Position numbers and translations under genes: made by a program. A stretch of DNA of 64,000 bases from Thalassospira profundimaris (GTDB lineage Bacteria; Pseudomonadota; Alphaproteobacteria; Rhodospirillales; Thalassospiraceae), in the NCBI RefSeq assembly GCF_003326755.1, contig NZ_JPWH01000001.1, forward strand, positions 1-64,000, in the 5' to 3' direction. Positions 44,493 through 54,012 of this stretch are shown one piece after another. The first letter of the stretch is position 1. Every line of letters starts with the position of its first letter. The notes below the pieces were generated by a model. It made no database searches and was not told where the DNA came from. It worked only from the letters and a program-made list of their open reading frames with translations.

Positions 44493-45163
44493 TCAAAATC
44501 CAGGTCGGCATAATGCGATGCAGGCGGAAACACCGCCTGTTTATCGGCCAGAATATCGCGCATCGACGGGCGGCTTTTGATGCGCATATACCATTCCTTG
44601 GCCGCTTCATGGCGCGACCATTTAATGTCGCCCATATAATCGATTACCGAAATTTGCGCAGCAGCGGCAATGTCGGCCATTGTCATATGGTCCCCCGCCA
44701 GCCATTTACGCCGTTCAAACAGCCAGCCCAAATAATCCAGATGATGGCCGATATTGACGCGACCGGCGCGCAGGCAACCGGTATCCGGGGTTGATCCGGG
44801 CGCAAAAAAACGCTTGAGGAACTTTTCCCCCAGCAGGTTTTCCGTGACTTCCTGATTGAACTTGCCATCAAACCACGCCACCAGACGCCGGATCTCCGCA
44901 CGCTCGACCGGGGTTTTTCCCATCAGCGGTTCGTCGTTATACACTTCATCAAGATATTCACAAATCACGGTCGAGTCTGAAATGATGGTGCCATCTTCTT
45001 CCTGCAAAACAGGCACCATACCCGCCGGATTCATGCGCAGGAATTCTTCACGCCGTTCCCATACCGGCTCAGCAACCAGTTGAAAATCCAGTTTCTTTTC
45101 CGCAAGAACCAGACGGACCTTGCGCGAGAACGGAGACAGCCAGAAATGATATAATTGACGCAT
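44489..45163 (-). CDS. Glutathione S-transferase family protein
   Basis: 224 residues. The N-terminal thioredoxin-like domain (~1-78) has FWLSPFSRKVRLVLAEKKLDF and the glutathione-binding EEDGTIISDSTVICEYLDE, where the SDS segment holds the gamma-glutamyl group. The all-alpha C-terminal domain occupies ~90-215. Ser5-Pro in the LSPFSRKVR loop is the likely catalytic serine/cysteine position. It is coupled by a 4-nt overlap with the following methyltransferase gene. Confidence 0.9.
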   Translation of the reverse strand: MRQLYHFWLSPFSRKVRLVLAEKKLDFQLVAEPVWERREEFLRMNPAGMVPVLQEEDGTIISDSTVICEYLDEVYNDEPLMGKTPVERAEIRRLVAWFDGKFNQEVTENLLGEKFLKRFFAPGSTPDTGCLRAGRVNIGHHLDYLGWLFERRKWLAGDHMTMADIAAAAQISVIDYMGDIKWSRHEAAKEWYMRIKSRPSMRDILADKQAVFPPASHYADLDFE

Positions 45164-45349
45164 GGTCAGACAGTTACCGATCAGGACTAAAAAGGTGACA
45201 ATTCACGGTGTTTGACCCGGTTTGGGACCGTTTTGCAATAGTTTTAAAAAACATGTCGCGGGGGGGAATGTAAAGCCATCGCTGGCCCGAACACCCATGC
45301 CGTTTAAACATGCCCGCGCATTATGCCGTTAAAACGTTAACAAAACGAA

Positions 45350-46966
45350 TTAAATCATCGGATTATTGCGTGTTTTTGCCAGTTCCCATAAAGCATCAAG
45401 ATCCAGGCATTGCTCCAGATGATACGCCAAGCCATCCAGTATTGTCTCAATCCCGGCTTCAAAGGCGACATTCTGGTCCCATGTCCCCTGCCCGCCAATC
45501 GCGGCCAGATAAGCCCGGCGGAAATCATCGCTGGCAAACAGGCCATGCAAATAGCATCCCATCACCCGGCCCTGCCCGCCAATCGCCCCATCCGCTTCGT
45601 CATTGCCGGGTATGGCAACCCAGCCCGCCTTGCGGTCCGGCCCGGTGGTGTGCCCCATATGAATTTCATAACCCGTCAGGGCCGTACCATCCGCTACCGG
45701 ACACAGGGCATGGCCCACCACCCGCGCCTGGCTTTGGCGCAGGGTTTTGCGCCCTTCCATCACGGTTTGCACATCGAGCAGGCCCAGGCCCGCCTCTTCA
45801 CCCGGTTCGCCCTCAACCCCGTCCGGGTCGCAAATGCGCGTGCCCAGCATTTGATACCCGCCGCAAATCCCCATCACATGGCCGCCATTGCGCCAATGGG
45901 CAATAATATCGCTATCCCACCCTTGCGCCTTTAAAAACCGCAAATCCGCCAGCGTCGATTTACTGCCAGGCAACACCACCAAATCACAGCCCGCCGGTAT
46001 GACCTCGCCGGGCTTAACCAGCATCAAATCAATGCCCGGTTCGGCCAGCAGGGGGTCAAGGTCATCAAAATTGGCAATCTGCGGATAATGCGGCACCGCC
46101 ACGCGAAGCAGGGGTTGCGCTGTTAATCCTTCCCGCTTGCTTCCCCCAACATCGCCCGTATCCCCGGCATTCCTGCCCGTTACCGGGCGACGCAGGGATT
46201 TACGGTAACGTTCCGCCTGGCCCAATGCCACGCCATCTTCGGGCGGCAGCTTTGCCGCATCCGGCCAAAACGTTGCGATACCAAAACTTTTAAGGCCGGT
46301 ATGATCCTCGATAATCTCCAACGCCGATTCAAACAGCGATACATCACCGCGAAACTTGTTGATCACATAGCCCTTCAGCCACTGCCGGTCGCTTTCAGAC
46401 AGCAGGTTATGTGTCCCCACGATCGAGGCAATCACCCCGCCCCGGTCAATATCACCCACCAGCACAACCGGCATTTGGGTGGCTTCGGCAAAGCCCATAT
46501 TGGCAATGTCGGCGGCGCGCAAATTCACTTCTGCCGGTGACCCCGCCCCTTCGACGATAACAAGGTCGGCATCGGCCGCAATGATATCAAAACTTTCAAT
46601 CACGCGCGGCAGAAGGTCGCGTTTCAGGCGGTAATAATCGCGCGCTTTGGCACTGGTCAGGACCTGGCCCTGCACCACCACCTGCGCACCAATTTCACTT
46701 TGCGGCTTTAACAGAACCGGGTTCATATGCACCGTGGTTTCCACCCCGGCGGCCCGCGCCTGCAAGGCCTGCGCCCGGCCAATTTCGCCGCCATCGGCCG
46801 TGACGGCGGCGTTATTGGACATATTTTGCGGTTTAAACGGGCGCACCCGCAGGCCACGGCGGGCAAATGCCCGGCACAGGCCCGCCACCAGAAGCGATTT
46901 TCCCACATCCGACCCGGTGCCCTGCAACATCAGGGCCGGGGTGCTATTGCCCGCCGGTCCATTCAT
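45350..46966 (-). CDS. cobQ: Cobyric acid synthase
   Basis: 538 residues, somewhat longer than typical CobQ because of a linker at ~260-285. The P-loop GTGSDVGKSLLVAGLCR is near the start, MNPVLLKPQSEIGAQVVVQG follows, and the GATase nucleophile lies in GICGGYQMLG with the HMGHTTG motif later. It amidates four peripheral carboxylates (b, d, e, g) of adenosylcobyrinate diamide. It follows cobO by 46 bp, so cobO-cobQ form an operon. Confidence 0.95.
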   Translation of the reverse strand: MNGPAGNSTPALMLQGTGSDVGKSLLVAGLCRAFARRGLRVRPFKPQNMSNNAAVTADGGEIGRAQALQARAAGVETTVHMNPVLLKPQSEIGAQVVVQGQVLTSAKARDYYRLKRDLLPRVIESFDIIAADADLVIVEGAGSPAEVNLRAADIANMGFAEATQMPVVLVGDIDRGGVIASIVGTHNLLSESDRQWLKGYVINKFRGDVSLFESALEIIEDHTGLKSFGIATFWPDAAKLPPEDGVALGQAERYRKSLRRPVTGRNAGDTGDVGGSKREGLTAQPLLRVAVPHYPQIANFDDLDPLLAEPGIDLMLVKPGEVIPAGCDLVVLPGSKSTLADLRFLKAQGWDSDIIAHWRNGGHVMGICGGYQMLGTRICDPDGVEGEPGEEAGLGLLDVQTVMEGRKTLRQSQARVVGHALCPVADGTALTGYEIHMGHTTGPDRKAGWVAIPGNDEADGAIGGQGRVMGCYLHGLFASDDFRRAYLAAIGGQGTWDQNVAFEAGIETILDGLAYHLEQCLDLDALWELAKTRNNPMI

Positions 46967-47012
46967 TATAAAACCGAAACTTTCCTTGCCTGTCGGGCCT
47001 TACACCCGAAAA

Positions 47013-47657
47013 TCAAAATTCAACGCCGATCTGCGCCTTGATCCCCTGCTCACGGAACGGGTGCTTCACCAGCGTCATTTCCGTCACCAGATCGGCCGCT
47101 TCAATCAGTTTATCAGGCGCATTGCGGCCGGTAATCACCACATGCTGATCGGGCAGCTTTTCCACTAGCGCTGCCAGCACATCATCAAGCGGCAAAAAAT
47201 CATAGCGCAAAACGATGTTCAGCTCGTCGAGAATAACCATCGAAAAGGACGGATCGCGCATCATTTCGCAGGCTTTTTCCCAGGCCTGACGGGCCAGGGC
47301 AATATCCTGGGCGCGATTTTGTGTTTCCCAGGTGAAGCCTGCCCCCATCGCGTGGAAATCGCACAGGTCGGGAAATTTCGCCAGTAATTTGGCCTCGCCG
47401 GTTTCCCAGCCACCCTTGATAAACTGGACCACGCCCACCTTCATATCATGGCCAACACAGCGCATCGCCATGCCAAAGGCCGAGGATGATTTGCCTTTGC
47501 CCTTGCCGGTATGAACAATAACCAGACCTTTTTTGTCGATCTTTGCCGCCATCATTTTGTCGCGCGCCGCCTTGATTTTCTTCATTTTTTCATCATGGCG
47601 GGCATTTTGCGCATCAAGTTCGCTGGTCGTGGCCGGGCTTTCGGTCTGATCGGTCAT
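47013..47657 (-). CDS. cobO: Cob(I)yrinic acid a,c-diamide adenosyltransferase (CobA/CobO/BtuR family)
   Basis: 214 residues. The modified P-loop VHTGKGKGKSSSAFGMAMR and VGVVQFIKGGWETGE are diagnostic for the BtuR family, with EWEKACE-type and ITGRNAPDKLIEAADLVTEM sequences further on. It transfers the adenosyl group from ATP to cobalt. First gene of cobO-cobQ. A 7-bp perfect dyad GACAATC / GATTGTC lies 74 bp upstream (47731-47750) and may be a leader hairpin or operator. Confidence 0.95.
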   Translation of the reverse strand: MTDQTESPATTSELDAQNARHDEKMKKIKAARDKMMAAKIDKKGLVIVHTGKGKGKSSSAFGMAMRCVGHDMKVGVVQFIKGGWETGEAKLLAKFPDLCDFHAMGAGFTWETQNRAQDIALARQAWEKACEMMRDPSFSMVILDELNIVLRYDFLPLDDVLAALVEKLPDQHVVITGRNAPDKLIEAADLVTEMTLVKHPFREQGIKAQIGVEF

Positions 47658-47730
47658 TGGTTTCCCATCCTTGCTAAGCTTCGGGCTTTAGTGCCGCATT
47701 GAAGGGTGCCAAACTCGGCCAAAGCCCGGT

Positions 47731-47750
47731 GACAATCAAGAAGGATTGTC
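47731..47750. promoter_or_regulatory. Short perfect dyad upstream of cobO
   Basis: GACAATC-AAGAAG-GATTGTC, about 75 nt before the cobO start codon. No B12 riboswitch signature is present in this leader, so it is the only visible candidate element. Confidence 0.3.
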
Positions 47751-47831
47751 AATTTTCAGGGCCGATGCCGGCAATAATTTCAGCACCATGTCTCTGCCCG
47801 TATCCACACTATCCCCCGTCCCCACCAAAAT

Positions 47832-47868
47832 AAAAATGGTGCGCCACACCATATGGCACACCATTTTT
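47832..47868 (-). terminator. Long hairpin terminator after the 48074-48754 gene
   Basis: AAAAATGGTG and CACCATTTTT (10 bp) plus GCCA / TGGC inside, separated by one C-A mismatch, with T-tracts on both strands. It lies between the unknown gene and cobO, isolating the two transcription units. The inner CCATATGG adds a second symmetry. Confidence 0.75.
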
Positions 47869-48073
47869 CAAATCCGGTTTCATGGCCTTTAAGGCCAAGC
47901 CTGCGCAAAGACCGACGGTTGCCTAAAACACCCATCAAAACCTTTGGCCTGTCACAGTACCGGGAGGATGAACCATGACAGGTTACCAAAAGGCCAGCAA
48001 ACGCGCGTCGCCGTACCCATCACCGTAAACCCAATGCAAAAGCCCCGGTGCGAAACACCCAACCCGGCATGGC

Positions 48074-48754
48074 CTAGCGCGAGGCAACACCAAGGTCGGA
48101 AACCACCAGATCAGCCCATTTGGCGGGTTCACGCATGTCGGTATTGGCCAGTTCGGGGCGGCGCATGCGGGCCTTGTTAAACAGTTGCAACCGATCACCC
48201 GGCGACATTTGCCGCAACCGAACCAGCGCCTTTGCCATCACTGCATTTGGCGTATTGGCAGGCATGGAAAAGCTGTGTTCAACCAGTTCAAGCCGCCGTT
48301 CGGCCCAGTTGCGGCTGGCAACCACATCATCGATCAATGCCCGCAGGTCGCGCACCACGGGGAATGTTTTTTGCCGGATATGGGCCAGCGATACTGTCGC
48401 CTGCCAGACGGGTGTTTCCACCCCCTGCAAATAGCGCCAGTAAATCCGCTCGCGGGATTTGATATGCTGGTTATCAGGAAGGGGAAAATGGCGGCCCAGC
48501 TCGTTCAGGCCATCGCGGAACTGTTTCTGGCTGACCGGTTCGTGGCATTTGCCAAAATGTTCACGCAAGGCCAGCACCGCCCCAATCGCACCGCGTGCCG
48601 GACGCATGGTGCCCTTGCCGTGCAAATCATCGCGCAGCCATTGGGGCACATCCTGCCCGGTTAAAAGGAAATCGATAATATCCGCATGTCCGCCATGTGC
48701 GGGGGGCGGTGTTTGCGCATAATGGGGCAAACGAACCTGTTTCAAAGTCTCCAT
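48074..48754 (-). CDS. Conserved-looking hypothetical protein
   Basis: 226 residues, soluble, no signal peptide. I do not recognise the family. It starts METLKQVRLPHYAQTPPP, has a basic, helix-rich middle with many Arg, and a motif-like segment NTPNAVMAKALVRLRQMSPGDRLQLFNKARMRR (residues ~165-197, described here only by position). Codon use and GC resemble its neighbours. It is monocistronic between a strong terminator and a gap with a CtrA-type box. Function unknown. Confidence 0.72.
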   Translation of the reverse strand: METLKQVRLPHYAQTPPPAHGGHADIIDFLLTGQDVPQWLRDDLHGKGTMRPARGAIGAVLALREHFGKCHEPVSQKQFRDGLNELGRHFPLPDNQHIKSRERIYWRYLQGVETPVWQATVSLAHIRQKTFPVVRDLRALIDDVVASRNWAERRLELVEHSFSMPANTPNAVMAKALVRLRQMSPGDRLQLFNKARMRRPELANTDMREPAKWADLVVSDLGVASR

Positions 48755-49221
48755 CGCGGCCTCCTGCCTTGGGCCTGGCGCATTTTAACCGGCTGTGTTC
48801 GCCGCTGCGTCCTGGCCCCTAATGGGGTGACTCTTCGCCCAACCATGGGTTAATAAACTATTAACGCATAAATCACCCATTTCGGAAACGTTAAAGTTTA
48901 CCGAAAGGTTCCGAAAAACCACTTTTTGTGATCAGCACTCCACCCGCCACAACATAAAGTATTTCAGGATTGTTTCTAAATCGATCCGATTTGGCAGCCC
49001 CGATGCCCATTATTGCGCTGTGGTTGACATGGGGCCTGCAAAGACAGGCAAATGACCTGCCCATACGTGTCTTTCACGCTGGAGAATGCAGGGCAACGCC
49101 ATCCCCTGCCGACCGATGCATGGGAAGCTAGCGGCACAAGGCAGCAGGCAGGCCACGTATTCTCAAAAAACGCAGCCGCGCCCCTCTCCCGTCTCACATG
49201 GCGTCATCAGGTGTGGAGGTT
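48755..49221. other. Gap between GH114-like gene and unknown gene
   Basis: 467 bp without a credible gene. It contains the CtrA-type box, a second dyad TTTCGGAAAC-N6-GTTT-A-CCGAAA (48880-48906), and near 49160-49180 a short GC hairpin followed on the minus strand by TTTTTT that may end the cobN operon. Confidence 0.55.
48849..48865. promoter_or_regulatory. CtrA-type box TTAA-N7-TTAAC upstream of the 48754 gene
   Basis: TTAA (48850-48853), seven bases, TTAAC (48861-48865) match the CtrA consensus exactly. The same bases form a dyad GTTAATA-AAC-TATTAAC. It lies 95-111 bp before the start of the unknown minus-strand gene. CtrA is conserved in Rhodospirillales, where it controls motility and chemotaxis genes. 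Confidence 0.45.
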
Positions 49222-50031
49222 TTACCGGCAGTTCTCGATATGGCCCGACAGGTCATAATCGGCCAGAACACCAATAAATCCCTGCTGGCTGATATCGGCG
49301 CACATCTTTTTCAGGCTGGCCCCATCTTCGCGATATTCCACGGCAAAGACAGGTTTGTTCTGGTTTCGATATGGGCTGAAATCTTCGAGAAAGCCGTCGC
49401 GCCAGGCGGATTCCAGCAGGGCGAAATCCATCTCATCCACCAGATCACCAACCAGGTCAGGGGCGTTTTTCTGGCCAATGGAAAGGCCGCGCTGATGGGC
49501 CTGTTCGGTTAACCAGCGCAAATAGGCAAGCTGGTCATCGCGCGAAATATCAAACCCGGTTTCATTGTCATAACCATCAATATTATCAGGCTCGACCGCC
49601 AGAAAACCCTTGCTGGCGCACAGATCCAGCCTTGCTTCGATGATCTGGTTAAAGGCCCAATACTGGCTGATATCCAGCCAGCGTTCCCCATCCCAGCCAT
49701 CATAGGCCGCACCAATCACGTCTTCGGGGAAATCCGAAGCATCATCGCGCCAGTCTTCAAACGCCCCGACATTGACATAACAAACCGGGTAAAGCCCCTG
49801 TTTGCGCCATTTTGCAACCTGGCTTGCCGGGGTATCAAACAGGTCGCTATCAACCACCCGGCTGCCTTTGGCCGGGGTCACATCCCCCTGCAACTGCCAG
49901 TAAAAGGCCCCATTGGGCACGGCCTGCCATGTGCCAGCGGCGTTTTTTTCACCGGCCTGTGAAGGGGTAACATTCAGACACAGCAGCATCACGGCCCCGG
50001 CCATAATACCCTTGCGCATCAACAGCTTCAT
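49222..50031 (-). CDS. Secreted glycoside hydrolase family 114-like protein (endo alpha-1,4 polygalactosaminidase)
   Basis: 269 residues from the ATG at 50031, with a signal peptide (MKLLMRKGIMAGAVMLLCLN, cleavage near SQA). The rest is one TIM-barrel-like domain with the GH114 order: FYWQLQGDV, VDSDLFDTPASQV, PVCYVNVGAFEDWR, GERWLDIS, FLAVEPDNIDGYDNETG, SIGQKNAPDL and DFALLES. The acidic residues of VEPDNIDGY and the E of ALLES are the likely active-site residues. It starts 4 bp after the cobN stop, so it is co-transcribed with a cobalamin gene although no link in function is known. A longer start at 50070 would overlap cobN. Confidence 0.85.
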   Translation of the reverse strand: MKLLMRKGIMAGAVMLLCLNVTPSQAGEKNAAGTWQAVPNGAFYWQLQGDVTPAKGSRVVDSDLFDTPASQVAKWRKQGLYPVCYVNVGAFEDWRDDASDFPEDVIGAAYDGWDGERWLDISQYWAFNQIIEARLDLCASKGFLAVEPDNIDGYDNETGFDISRDDQLAYLRWLTEQAHQRGLSIGQKNAPDLVGDLVDEMDFALLESAWRDGFLEDFSPYRNQNKPVFAVEYREDGASLKKMCADISQQGFIGVLADYDLSGHIENCR

Positions 50032-50035
50032 ACCA

Positions 50036-53000
50036 TTATCGACCAATTGGGTCATGTGAACTGCGCGCATTGATATTCTCCATCAAGTCTGCCGTAACAC
50101 TGTTGCGCCGTGGTTGCCACAGGCCACGGTCAATCGCCTCGGCCAGGCGGTCGCGAATGTCCTTCAGGGCATCGGGGTTATGGTCGGCAATAAAATCGCG
50201 CACCGTGTCATCGCCCAGATAGGCATCATAAACCAGATCAAAATGATGGTCGGCAACACAGCGCGCTGTCGCGGCAAAGGCAAACAGGTAATCCACCGTT
50301 GCCGCCATTTCAAACGCACCCTTATAGCCATGCCGCATCACACCGCTAATCCATTTGGGGTTCACCACACGGGCCCGCACCACACGGGCGATTTCTTCGT
50401 TCAGGGTGCGGATTTTCGGGCTTTCGGGGCGGGAATGGTCGTTATGATATATCACCGGCTGCTGGCCTGAAAGATGCCTTACCGCCGATGTCATTCCGCC
50501 CTCGAACTGATAATAGTCATCGGAATCGAGCAGGTCATGTTCGCGGTTATCCTGGTTATGGACAATCGCATCCACCGCACCCAACCGCGTTTCAAAAACC
50601 CGGCGCGCCTGTGTGCCGCTGGCCCCATTGCCATAGGCATAACTGCCCCAGGCAAGGTAGGCATTGGCAAGGTCGGCTTCATCTTCCCACAGTTTTTCAT
50701 CAATCATGGCCTGCAACCCGGCCCCATAAGCCCCAGGTTTGGAACCAAACACCCGAAAGGCCGCCATTTCACCGGCCTGTTCGGCTGCCATGCCATCGGC
50801 ACACAAGCGCTCGGTTTCATCACGCACCCGCGCCGCAATCGGGTTCATGTCGGCCGGTTCATCTTCCAGCGCGGCCACCGCACGCACGGCACTGTCAAAC
50901 AAATCAATCAGGCCGGGGAAGGCATCGCGGAAGAAGCCGGAAATGCGCAGGGTAATATCAATGCGCGGCCGACCCAACAGCGACAGAGGCAAAACCTCAA
51001 ACCCCGTCACCCGGCGTGAGGCAGAATCCCATGTTGGCTTAACCCCCATCAGGGCCATTGCCTGGGCAATATCATCGCCGCCGGTGCGCATATTACTGGT
51101 TCCCCAGACCGAAAGACCCAGGGCCGACGGCCATTCGCCATGTTCCTGCACATGGCGTTCCAGCAGCAATTCCGCCGATTTCCAGCCAAGATGCCAGGCC
51201 GCCGGTGTGGGCACGGTGCGGGTATCGACCGAATAAAAATTACGTCCGGTGGGTAATACATCGGGCCGCCCCCGGGTTGGTGCACCCGATGGCCCCGGTT
51301 CAACAAACTGCCCGGCAAGGCCGCGTAAAATGCCAGCAAGCTCGGCCGTACCACATTGCGTTATCGTCGGGCGCAGGGACGTTTCGATATCGCAAAGAAC
51401 ATCCTGTGTATGCTGCCAGCTTTCACCCGCCTGCTTTTCACCCGCTACCAGGTCATAGGCCAGCACTTCTAGGCGTTCCACCGTGTCGCCCAATGTGCGC
51501 CAGGGGCCACATTGCCCGTCATAGGCGCAAAGAACGGCAGGCTTTGGCCCGTACCAAGCATCGCCCATGATGCAATCCAGCGGATCAAACGCCATCTCGC
51601 CGGTTAGTTCCGGCATCAGGTCGCGCACCAGCGCACGCTGCAGGGAGGCGGTTTTGCCGCGATCAACCCCACGGGGCAACCGCGCCAGTGCTATCAAAAG
51701 GTCGGTCAACAGGCGGCCTTCGGGGGCCTCGCCAAAAATATGCAAACCATCGCGGATCTGAAGTTCCTTCAGCTCGCACAGATAGTTATCAAGTTTCGCC
51801 AGTGCGCTTTCTTCATCTTCGCCGGTTTCAATACCACAATCGCGGTCCAGCCCAATGCGCACCGCCAGTTCCAGAATATCGCGTTTCAGCAGGGCCAAAC
51901 GGCGCGGGTCAACGGCGGCGGCATCGTAATATTCATCAACCAGGGCCTCCATATCCTTTAGCGGGCCATAGCTTTCGGCACGGGTTAAGGGGGGCGTCAG
52001 ATGGTCGATAATCACGGCCTGCGCCCGGCGTTTGGCCTGCGTACCTTCGCCGGGATCATTGACGATAAAGGGGTAAAGATGCGGGGTGGGGCCAAAAACC
52101 GCTTCGGGAAAGCAGGCATCGGACAAAGCAAGCGATTTGCCGGGCAGCCATTCCATATTGCCATGCTTGCCAAAATGGATAATCGCATGGGCATCAAAGC
52201 TGTGACGCAGCCAGATATAAAAGGCGAAATAATTGTGCGGCGGCACCAGATCGGGCGAATGATAGCTTTCAAGCGGATCAATATTATAGCCGCGCGCGGG
52301 CTGCAAACCGACCACCACATTGCCCATCGGCACAATCGACAGGGCAAAGCCGCCTTTATCGGTACGATAAAACGGGTCACTTTCCGGCGTGCCCCAGCGA
52401 TCGCTTACCTGATCACGAATGGCCACGGGCAGGGCGTCAAAGGCCGCCTTATAATCCGCCAGTGGCAGGGTGATGCGAATATCGCGCTGATCAAGGGTAC
52501 CAAAATCATTGGTCGGGCCGGATTTGACCTGATCAATCAGGGCATCGCCATTTGCGGGCAGGCTGGCAATGTCATAGCCCGCCGCCTGCATGGCCTTTAG
52601 CGTGGTGATCATGCCTGCCGGGGTATCAAGGCCAACACCATTGCCCAAACGCGCATCGCGATTGGGATAGTTCGCCATCACCATCGCCACCCGTTTTTGC
52701 GGGGCCGGGGTTTGGCGCAGACGCACCCAGTTTGCCGCCAGTTGCGCAACAAAATCCACCCGGTTCGGCACCGGGATATATTTGACCAGATCAATCTCGG
52801 TCAGCACATCCCGCCCGGCGGAACCCTTAAAGGATATCGCACGCGAAAAGATGCGGCCATCGACCTCGGGCAGGGCGACATTCATGGCGATATCACGCGC
52901 GGCCAACCCGTTTACGCCATCGTGCCAGGCGCTTTCACTCCCGCCTGACAATACCACCTGCATCACCGGGGCATCCACGGCATCAAACGGGCTTTCGCCG

Positions 53001-53869
53001 CGCAGGGCACCGGGCACAGCCAGGGCAAAGCCGGTGGTATTTAAAATCAAATCACATTGTGTTTCCGCCAGCCAGTCTGCCACCAGGGCAGCGGCCACCG
53101 GGTCCTTCAGGCTGGAAACAAAAACGGGCAGGGCGTTAAGGCCGGACCGTGCCAGCGACGTAATCACGGCATCAATCACATCCAGATTACCCGCCTGGAT
53201 CAGCGCGCGGTAAAAAACCACCGCCACCACCGGCTTGCCAGCCTGCCAAACACCGGCAAGGTCGGGCAGGGCCGCATTGCTTTTACCCGACCAGTAAAGC
53301 CCGGCCTTGACCAGCGGGGCAGGCGGTTGCCAATGCCATTGGATGCCGGGATCAGCATTATCCGGTTCCGCATCGATGTATTCATAAACATATCGCAACA
53401 AATTTTCGGCATTGCCCGGCCCGCCTTCAACCAGATAGCGCCAAACCTGTTGCCATGCCTGGCCTTTCACAGTCGAAAGCGACAGCAATTCGGCATCGGG
53501 CTGGTCATCGCCGGGCAGCAGCAGCAGCGGAATATCGCGTTCGCGCGCCAGTGCGACGAATTGTTCAATGCCATATTCCCAATAGCCGCGCCCGCCCAGC
53601 ACCCGCACAATGATGAAACGGGCATGGGACACCACATCATCGATATAAAGATCGACCGACATGTTATGCCCAAGCTGCAACAGGCTGGCGAGGCGCAGCG
53701 ACGGCACCTTGCCGGGAAATTCGGCATTCAGGTGCCCCTGTGCCGTTGCCAGACAGGCCAGTTCGGATTCCGCTGCCGAGAGAATAACAACATCACCGGG
53801 GCTTTGGCCCAAATCAACGGCCTCGCTGCCATCGGTGATCATTCCCGGCTGTGCGGCAAGTAAGTGCAT
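50036..53869 (-). CDS. cobN: Aerobic cobaltochelatase large subunit
   Basis: 1277 residues, the usual size of CobN. Family segments seen include VAMVMANYPNRDARLGNGVGLDTPAG (~395-420), HFGKHGNMEWLPGKSLALS (~560) and GLSVWGTSNMRTGGDDIAQAMALMG (~925), all in the order of the magnesium-chelatase H-like chain. It inserts cobalt into hydrogenobyrinate diamide together with the chelatase CobS and CobT AAA/VWA subunits, whose genes are not in this window. Third gene downstream of the B12 riboswitch, after cobU and cobW (143 bp from cobW). Confidence 0.96.
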   Translation of the reverse strand: MHLLAAQPGMITDGSEAVDLGQSPGDVVILSAAESELACLATAQGHLNAEFPGKVPSLRLASLLQLGHNMSVDLYIDDVVSHARFIIVRVLGGRGYWEYGIEQFVALARERDIPLLLLPGDDQPDAELLSLSTVKGQAWQQVWRYLVEGGPGNAENLLRYVYEYIDAEPDNADPGIQWHWQPPAPLVKAGLYWSGKSNAALPDLAGVWQAGKPVVAVVFYRALIQAGNLDVIDAVITSLARSGLNALPVFVSSLKDPVAAALVADWLAETQCDLILNTTGFALAVPGALRGESPFDAVDAPVMQVVLSGGSESAWHDGVNGLAARDIAMNVALPEVDGRIFSRAISFKGSAGRDVLTEIDLVKYIPVPNRVDFVAQLAANWVRLRQTPAPQKRVAMVMANYPNRDARLGNGVGLDTPAGMITTLKAMQAAGYDIASLPANGDALIDQVKSGPTNDFGTLDQRDIRITLPLADYKAAFDALPVAIRDQVSDRWGTPESDPFYRTDKGGFALSIVPMGNVVVGLQPARGYNIDPLESYHSPDLVPPHNYFAFYIWLRHSFDAHAIIHFGKHGNMEWLPGKSLALSDACFPEAVFGPTPHLYPFIVNDPGEGTQAKRRAQAVIIDHLTPPLTRAESYGPLKDMEALVDEYYDAAAVDPRRLALLKRDILELAVRIGLDRDCGIETGEDEESALAKLDNYLCELKELQIRDGLHIFGEAPEGRLLTDLLIALARLPRGVDRGKTASLQRALVRDLMPELTGEMAFDPLDCIMGDAWYGPKPAVLCAYDGQCGPWRTLGDTVERLEVLAYDLVAGEKQAGESWQHTQDVLCDIETSLRPTITQCGTAELAGILRGLAGQFVEPGPSGAPTRGRPDVLPTGRNFYSVDTRTVPTPAAWHLGWKSAELLLERHVQEHGEWPSALGLSVWGTSNMRTGGDDIAQAMALMGVKPTWDSASRRVTGFEVLPLSLLGRPRIDITLRISGFFRDAFPGLIDLFDSAVRAVAALEDEPADMNPIAARVRDETERLCADGMAAEQAGEMAAFRVFGSKPGAYGAGLQAMIDEKLWEDEADLANAYLAWGSYAYGNGASGTQARRVFETRLGAVDAIVHNQDNREHDLLDSDDYYQFEGGMTSAVRHLSGQQPVIYHNDHSRPESPKIRTLNEEIARVVRARVVNPKWISGVMRHGYKGAFEMAATVDYLFAFAATARCVADHHFDLVYDAYLGDDTVRDFIADHNPDALKDIRDRLAEAIDRGLWQPRRNSVTADLMENINARSSHDPIGR

Positions 53870-54012
53870 GAATTCGGCCTGTCTGCAAAGGGATGGGCAT
53901 TAAATTATCTGGCCCAAAAACAGCGGCAGCGCATGATCACTGCCGCAATTTTCGGGCACAAAGGCAGCATGCCTGAAGCATTAAGGCTGCTGCCTTGCAG
54001 GGTTTAAGCGGA

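Noticed and set aside
45329..45341. TTAA-N4-TTAAC near the end of cobQ, possible CtrA site
   Set aside because: The spacing is four instead of seven bases, and it lies downstream of cobQ and not before a start codon likely to use it.
49040..49215. GC-rich leader-like stretch with GGGAAGC and GGCAGCAGGCAGG, checked as a second cobalamin riboswitch
   Set aside because: Neither strand contains the B12 box or the AGCCAGGA-type 3' signature; it is better explained as the end of the cobN operon.
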